Part shown: one piece after another, positions 5,088-7,715 of the stretch
Position numbering within the stretch: the first letter of the stretch is position 1
Layout: each line of letters begins with the position of its first letter
Assembly: GCA_043780275.1 (NCBI GenBank)
Contig: JAYWCV010000098.1
Location: 1 to 7,715 of the forward strand
Direction: 5' to 3'
Source of the DNA: MGR-bin208 sp043780275
Lineage (GTDB): Bacteria > Bacteroidota > Bacteroidia > Chitinophagales > Chitinophagaceae
Length of the DNA: 7,715 bases
Translations under genes and position numbers: made by a program
Notes under the pieces: model-generated
Databases searched by the model: none
What the model was told of the DNA's origin: nothing
Seen by the model: the letters and a program-made list of their open reading frames with translations, nothing else

Positions 5088-7175
5088 TTAAATGGGTAAT
5101 TGAATAGTGAACTCCGTTCCTTCATTTTCTTTGGTCTCTACTTTTATTTCCCCACCATGTGCCTTTACAATATCATAACTTAAAGACAAACCTAATCCCG
5201 TTCCTTGCCCGGTTGGTTTGGTTGTAAAGAAGGGTTGAAATATTTTGTCTAATACTTTTTGAGGGATGCCGGGGCCATTATCTTTTACACTTATAAAAAC
5301 TTCGGCCCCCCTGCCCCCCGATGGGGGGTTCTTCGATGTCTTCACCCATATAGTTGGTTCATGCTTGTAGACGGGGTCTGAGAACCCTCCCCGTCCGACC
5401 GGGTCATCCGGGCGGGCTTTGGAGGGCAGGGAGGCTGCATAAAACGCATTGGTAATTAGATTGAGAACAACACGGCCAATGTCCTGTGGTATAATTTTTA
5501 TCAACCCAATACCTTCATCAAAATCTGTTTTCATCGTTGCATTGAAACTTTTATCTTTTGCTCTTAATCCATGATAAGCCAACCGTAAATATTCATCGGC
5601 AAGTTTATTAATATCTGTCAGCTCTTTTTGCCCGGTACTGGTTCGGCTGTGTTGAAGCATTCCTTTTACAATATCGCCAGCCCGTTTGCCGTGGTGGTTT
5701 ATTTTTTCAAGATTTTGCTTTAAGTCATTAGCAATTTCCGTGGCATTATGCAAATGAATATTTGCCTGTTCCAAATTGCCTGTTGCCGATTGCTTATTGC
5801 CCATTGTTATTTCATCATTCATTTCATCTACCAACTCTGTACTCACTTCCGAAAAATTATTTACAAAGTTCAGCGGGTTCTGAATTTCATGGGCAATGCC
5901 TGCAGTGAGTTCACCCAACGAAGCCATTTTTTCTGATTGAATGAGTTGAGCCTGGGTCGATCTAAGTTCGGAAAGTGCTTTTTCAGCTTTAAGTTTTTGT
6001 GTATTGACCTGTTCTTTTTCATGATGCAACAATGCATTTGCATTTTGTTTTTGCTTGTTGTTACGGTATAGAAAAAACACAATCAAAAGGAACACACCTA
6101 AACCAGTTAGTAATGCATATTGTCTAACCTGATTTTGATAGGCAGCTTGCGTAGTTGCTATTTCGAATTGTCGCTCTTCTTCATCAAATGCCATCAGGTT
6201 CTGAATGGCATTCAGATTGTCCAGATTGTTAATTTTCTTTAAAGCTGCCACTGCCATTTTGTGGTAACGAAGTGCAAGTTCTGGGTTGCTTTTTTCGTAT
6301 AACGAAGACAAATAAATACTGACTTCAGCAATTGAAAGGCCACTGCCGTTTTTTTGCGCATCATCAAGAGCCCTTTGTGCATAATAGATACAAGAATCAC
6401 TTTGCCCGGCCTGTTGATATATCTCTGCAATTTCAATGTTTGCTGTTTTTGTAAAGAAATATTGGTCTATTAAATAACCAGCCGACAGGCTTTGTTGAAA
6501 ATAATTATGAGCAGGCTGTACATGACCGTTGTTTAATTCAATCCTTCCCAGCGTAATTAAATTAGGACAACTCATGATCTCATCACCATATCGTTTAATA
6601 TTTCTGTCTGCCATGAGGGAGTAAAATAAAGCCGAGTCTGGTTCATTCAATCTGTAATAGGTAATCCCAAGATATACTTGTGCCGGAACAGCCATACTGT
6701 AATTATGAATTGAGTCGAACAGCTGCTTTGACTGTTTATGATAAAACAGTGATGAGGAAAAATCTCCTGCTGACCTGTATATTATGCCAAGCCTATTAAG
6801 TATTTGCCCACGGCCAATCGTAAAATTGTATTTCTCAGTGATCCGCAAGGCCTTCAACTCCAATTCCAAAGCCCTTGTGCTATTACCTGCCATCGAAAGT
6901 GCATATCCCATTATAAAAAGGGATTTATATTCCCCCTCCTGAAATTTTATTTTTCGTGATGCCACAAGGGCCTTCTGTCCATAAACCAAAGCAGAGTCAA
7001 CATTTGAGAACTTATATTGGTCAGCTAGTTCTACCATTGTAAGGACGGTAGTGGTATCAATATTGTTTATAGAAAGTTCCTGCTTTATACTGTCAATTAT
7101 GGATTGGTGCTTGCTCTGTGCAAAGACCTGCTGTGACAATAAGCATAAAAGGAAAAGACCTGCAATTTTTTTCAT
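5088..7175 (-). CDS. TPR-containing membrane sensor histidine kinase
   Basis: This complete 695-residue protein has a signal peptide (MKKIAGLFLLCLLSQQVFA, cleaved before QSK). TPR-like helical repeats cover about residues 40-330, a membrane helix about 353-371 (LLTGLGVFLLIVFFLYR), and a coiled-coil linker about 375-415. The histidine-kinase core has His429 in GIAHEIQNPLN, the N-box at about 572-576, G1 Asp632 (DNGPG), the F-box FQPFFTTKP and G2 at 658 (GTGLGL). It should autophosphorylate on His429 and pass phosphate to a response regulator not present here. The core is close to that of the downstream propeller kinase, whereas the sensor half resembles the first-listed TPR kinase in plan. Two loops of the ATPase domain (about 581-598 and 616-624) are encoded by GC-rich palindromic DNA. 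Residues 452-472 are encoded by a 7-bp tandem repeat. The start follows the previous stop codon after 3 nt and opens the signal peptide. Confidence 0.95.
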   Translation of the reverse strand: MKKIAGLFLLCLLSQQVFAQSKHQSIIDSIKQELSINNIDTTTVLTMVELADQYKFSNVDSALVYGQKALVASRKIKFQEGEYKSLFIMGYALSMAGNSTRALELELKALRITEKYNFTIGRGQILNRLGIIYRSAGDFSSSLFYHKQSKQLFDSIHNYSMAVPAQVYLGITYYRLNEPDSALFYSLMADRNIKRYGDEIMSCPNLITLGRIELNNGHVQPAHNYFQQSLSAGYLIDQYFFTKTANIEIAEIYQQAGQSDSCIYYAQRALDDAQKNGSGLSIAEVSIYLSSLYEKSNPELALRYHKMAVAALKKINNLDNLNAIQNLMAFDEEERQFEIATTQAAYQNQVRQYALLTGLGVFLLIVFFLYRNNKQKQNANALLHHEKEQVNTQKLKAEKALSELRSTQAQLIQSEKMASLGELTAGIAHEIQNPLNFVNNFSEVSTELVDEMNDEITMGNKQSATGNLEQANIHLHNATEIANDLKQNLEKINHHGKRAGDIVKGMLQHSRTSTGQKELTDINKLADEYLRLAYHGLRAKDKSFNATMKTDFDEGIGLIKIIPQDIGRVVLNLITNAFYAASLPSKARPDDPVGRGGFSDPVYKHEPTIWVKTSKNPPSGGRGAEVFISVKDNGPGIPQKVLDKIFQPFFTTKPTGQGTGLGLSLSYDIVKAHGGEIKVETKENEGTEFTIQLPI
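5304..5331 (-). repeat. 28-nt GC-rich palindromic element, family A, copy 2 (inverted)
   Basis: Read on the minus strand the order is gaa/gaac-type lead, C6-ATC-G6-CA-G6-cc, the same 28-nt plan as the other copies but in the opposite orientation. It lies in a second loop of the same ATPase domain, just before VFISVKDNG, and encodes NPPSGGRGA. The propeller kinase and the right-edge kinase carry the short ordinary turn KKVGYK or KKVGDK here, so those serve as unoccupied alleles. The net gain is about six residues. Confidence 0.78.
5382..5436 (+). repeat. Family A palindromic element, copy 3, interrupted by a 27-nt palindrome
   Basis: The ends match family A with C/G-run substitutions: gaa-CCCTCC at the left, TTT-GGAGGG-CA-GGGAGG-ct at the right. 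CCCTCC (5385-5390) pairs with GGAGGG (5421-5426), and the overlapping CCTCCC (5386-5391) pairs with GGGAGG (5429-5434). The total is 55 nt, exactly 27 more than the 28-nt copies. It encodes the loop after NAFYA in the TPR kinase (SLPSKARPDDPVGRGGF), the same site as copies 1 and 4. Confidence 0.75.
5391..5417. repeat. 27-nt palindromic insert (family C) in the loop of a family A element
   Basis: CCGTCCG (5391-5397) pairs with CGGGCGG (5409-5415), with one G-T wobble, around an 11-nt loop that itself contains GACC/GGTC. Removing these 27 nt restores a 28-nt family A element, so it looks like a separate element nested in the first. Its length is nine codons, so the frame is kept, and it adds residues such as KARPDDPVG. 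Confidence 0.65.
5762..5824. repeat. 7-bp degenerate tandem repeat inside the dimerisation domain (9 units)
   Basis: Nine 7-mers in register on the + strand: ttgcctg, ttccaaa, ttgcctg, ttgccga, ttgctta, ttgccca, ttgttat, ttcatca and ttcattt (63 nt, three heptads). The coding strand gives residues about 452-472, including NDEITMG and NKQSATG. The position in the protein matches the repeat in the propeller kinase. The stretch between the flanking conserved DEMN and EIANDLK is 26 residues in both proteins, although the sequences differ. Confidence 0.8.
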
Positions 7176-7178
7176 TAT
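7176..7178 (-). other. 3-nt gene junction (stop TAG, ata, start ATG)
   Basis: The stop of the right-edge kinase and the start of the TPR kinase are separated by ata, the same trinucleotide and spacing as at 1345-1347. This suggests that the junction was copied along with the duplicated gene ends. Confidence 0.7.
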
Positions 7179-7715
7179 CTATTTGTTTAAGGGTAATTCA
7201 ACAATAAATTCACTTCCCTCACCCTCCATAGTTTTCACCTTTAACTCACCTCCATGTGCTTTCACAATATCATAGCTCAAACTCAATCCCAACCCTGTTC
7301 CTTGGCCTGTTGGTTTGGTAGTAAAGAATGGTTGAAATATTTTGTCAAGAATTTTTTGGGGAATACCGGGGCCATTATCACGAACAGAAATGAAAACCTT
7401 ATCACCAACCTTTTTTGTACTTATCCAAACAGTAGGAACATGTTTATAATCGGGGTCTGAGAACCCCCCTTGCGGGGGCAGGGGGGCCGCATCCACCTTC
7501 GCCAAGGCTACGGCGGACGAGGCGTAGAATGCATTATTAATCAAATTCAAAATCACCCTTCCTATATCCTGCGGAATGATATTGATGTTGCCAATCGTTT
7601 CATCAAAATCAGTTTTCATTGTTGCATTGAAAGACTTGTCTTTTGCCCTTAATCCATGATACGCTAATCTTAAATATTCATCTGCCAATGCATTGATATT
7701 GGTTGGTTCTTTTAC
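7179..7715 (-). CDS. Sensor histidine kinase, C-terminal fragment (start beyond right edge)
   Basis: The frame is open from the right edge to a TAG at 7179-7181, giving 178 residues. It begins VKEPTNINALADEYLRLAYH, which aligns with the segment after the second dimerisation helix in the two complete kinases, so the gene clearly continues upstream. The TTG at 7686-7688 is an internal leucine codon (INALADEY), not a start. Visible motifs are the N-box (NLINNAFYA, last Asn near fragment residue 61), G1 (DNGPGIP, Asp near 113), the F-box FQPFFTTKP and G2 (GTGLGL), so the ATP-binding domain is intact. The loop after the N-box is the longest of the three in view. It reads SSAVALAKVDAAPLPPQGGF, encoded by two adjacent palindromic elements. 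Sensor and histidine are out of view. By analogy it should be another membrane sensor kinase and the most upstream visible member of the operon. Confidence 0.93.
   Translation of the reverse strand, partial: VKEPTNINALADEYLRLAYHGLRAKDKSFNATMKTDFDETIGNINIIPQDIGRVILNLINNAFYASSAVALAKVDAAPLPPQGGFSDPDYKHVPTVWISTKKVGDKVFISVRDNGPGIPQKILDKIFQPFFTTKPTGQGTGLGLSLSYDIVKAHGGELKVKTMEGEGSEFIVELPLNK
7461..7488 (+). repeat. 28-nt GC-rich palindromic element, family A, copy 4
   Basis: The plan on the + strand is gaa-C6-TTGC-G5-CA-G6-cc. C6 (7464-7469) pairs with G6 (7481-7486), and TGC (7471-7473) pairs with GCA (7478-7480), leaving one bulged T and a four-G loop. It has the same length, orientation and protein site as copy 1, encoding APLPPQGGF. 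It is followed after 3 nt by a different palindrome. Confidence 0.78.
7492..7517. repeat. Palindromic element, family B, abutting family A
   Basis: TCCACC (7492-7497) pairs with GGCGGA (7512-7517), with one A/C mismatch, and GCC (7501-7503) pairs with GGC (7506-7508) inside. GC-rich sequence continues to about 7523. It encodes the SAVALAKVD part of the long loop after NAFYA in the right-edge kinase; the other two kinases have nothing like it here. From memory it resembles a short palindrome (TTCGCC-AAGGCTAC-GGCGGA type) seen in many environmental genomes, but no search could be run. Confidence 0.6.

Noticed and set aside
7686..7688. TTG as the start of a short 169-residue protein
   Set aside because: The frame is open to the window edge, and the upstream codons (VKEPTNINA) match conserved kinase sequence, so this is an internal leucine of a truncated gene.
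1..7715. Insertion sequence, integrase, tRNA or prophage signal explaining the repeats
   Set aside because: No transposase-like protein, tRNA or long terminal inverted repeat was found; all repeats are short and inside kinase genes.

Overview
The window looks like a piece of a Bacteroidota chromosome, probably from the Chitinophagaceae or a related group. This rests on the style of the proteins (Reg_prop/Y_Y_Y sensor kinase, TPR sensor kinases, the HEIQNPLNFVNNF H-box), the AT-rich coding sequence, A/T-rich start regions without a Shine-Dalgarno sequence, and very tight gene packing. No taxonomic marker gene is present, so the assignment is an inference.

Layout: everything is on the minus strand, so transcription runs from the right edge to the left edge. 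In that order there are four membrane sensor histidine kinases. (a) 7715-7179 is the C-terminal 178 residues of a kinase whose start lies beyond the right edge. (b) 7175-5088 is a complete 695-residue kinase with a signal peptide, periplasmic TPRs, one membrane helix and a transmitter. (c) 5079-1348 is a complete 1243-residue kinase with about 14 propeller-blade motifs, a Y_Y_Y domain, one membrane helix and the same transmitter. (d) 1344-1 is a second TPR kinase, cut off by the left edge just after its phosphoacceptor histidine. The gaps between genes are 3, 8 and 3 nt, so this is probably one operon. There is no room for an internal promoter or terminator, and no response regulator is in view. 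Every stretch longer than 8 nt is coding.

How the genes work together: unrelated periplasmic sensors (TPR or beta-propeller) are joined to nearly the same cytoplasmic histidine-kinase core, as expected for tandem duplication with sensor replacement. Hand alignment shows the cores are mosaics: the middle gene matches one neighbour in one tract and the other neighbour in the next, which suggests gene conversion.

The least ordinary feature is repetitive DNA built in-frame into the kinase cores. First, a 7-bp degenerate tandem repeat (TTGCCMA type) encodes part of the dimerisation hairpin in both complete genes. Because three 7-mers make 21 nt, it encodes a seven-residue (heptad) repeat in any frame. 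Second, GC-rich palindromic elements occupy the loop after the N-box in all three visible ATP-binding domains. One 28-nt family occurs in four copies and both orientations; one copy carries a 27-nt palindrome in its loop, and another lies next to a third palindrome type. These recall the in-frame palindromic elements of Rickettsia and are the best candidate here for an undescribed phenomenon.
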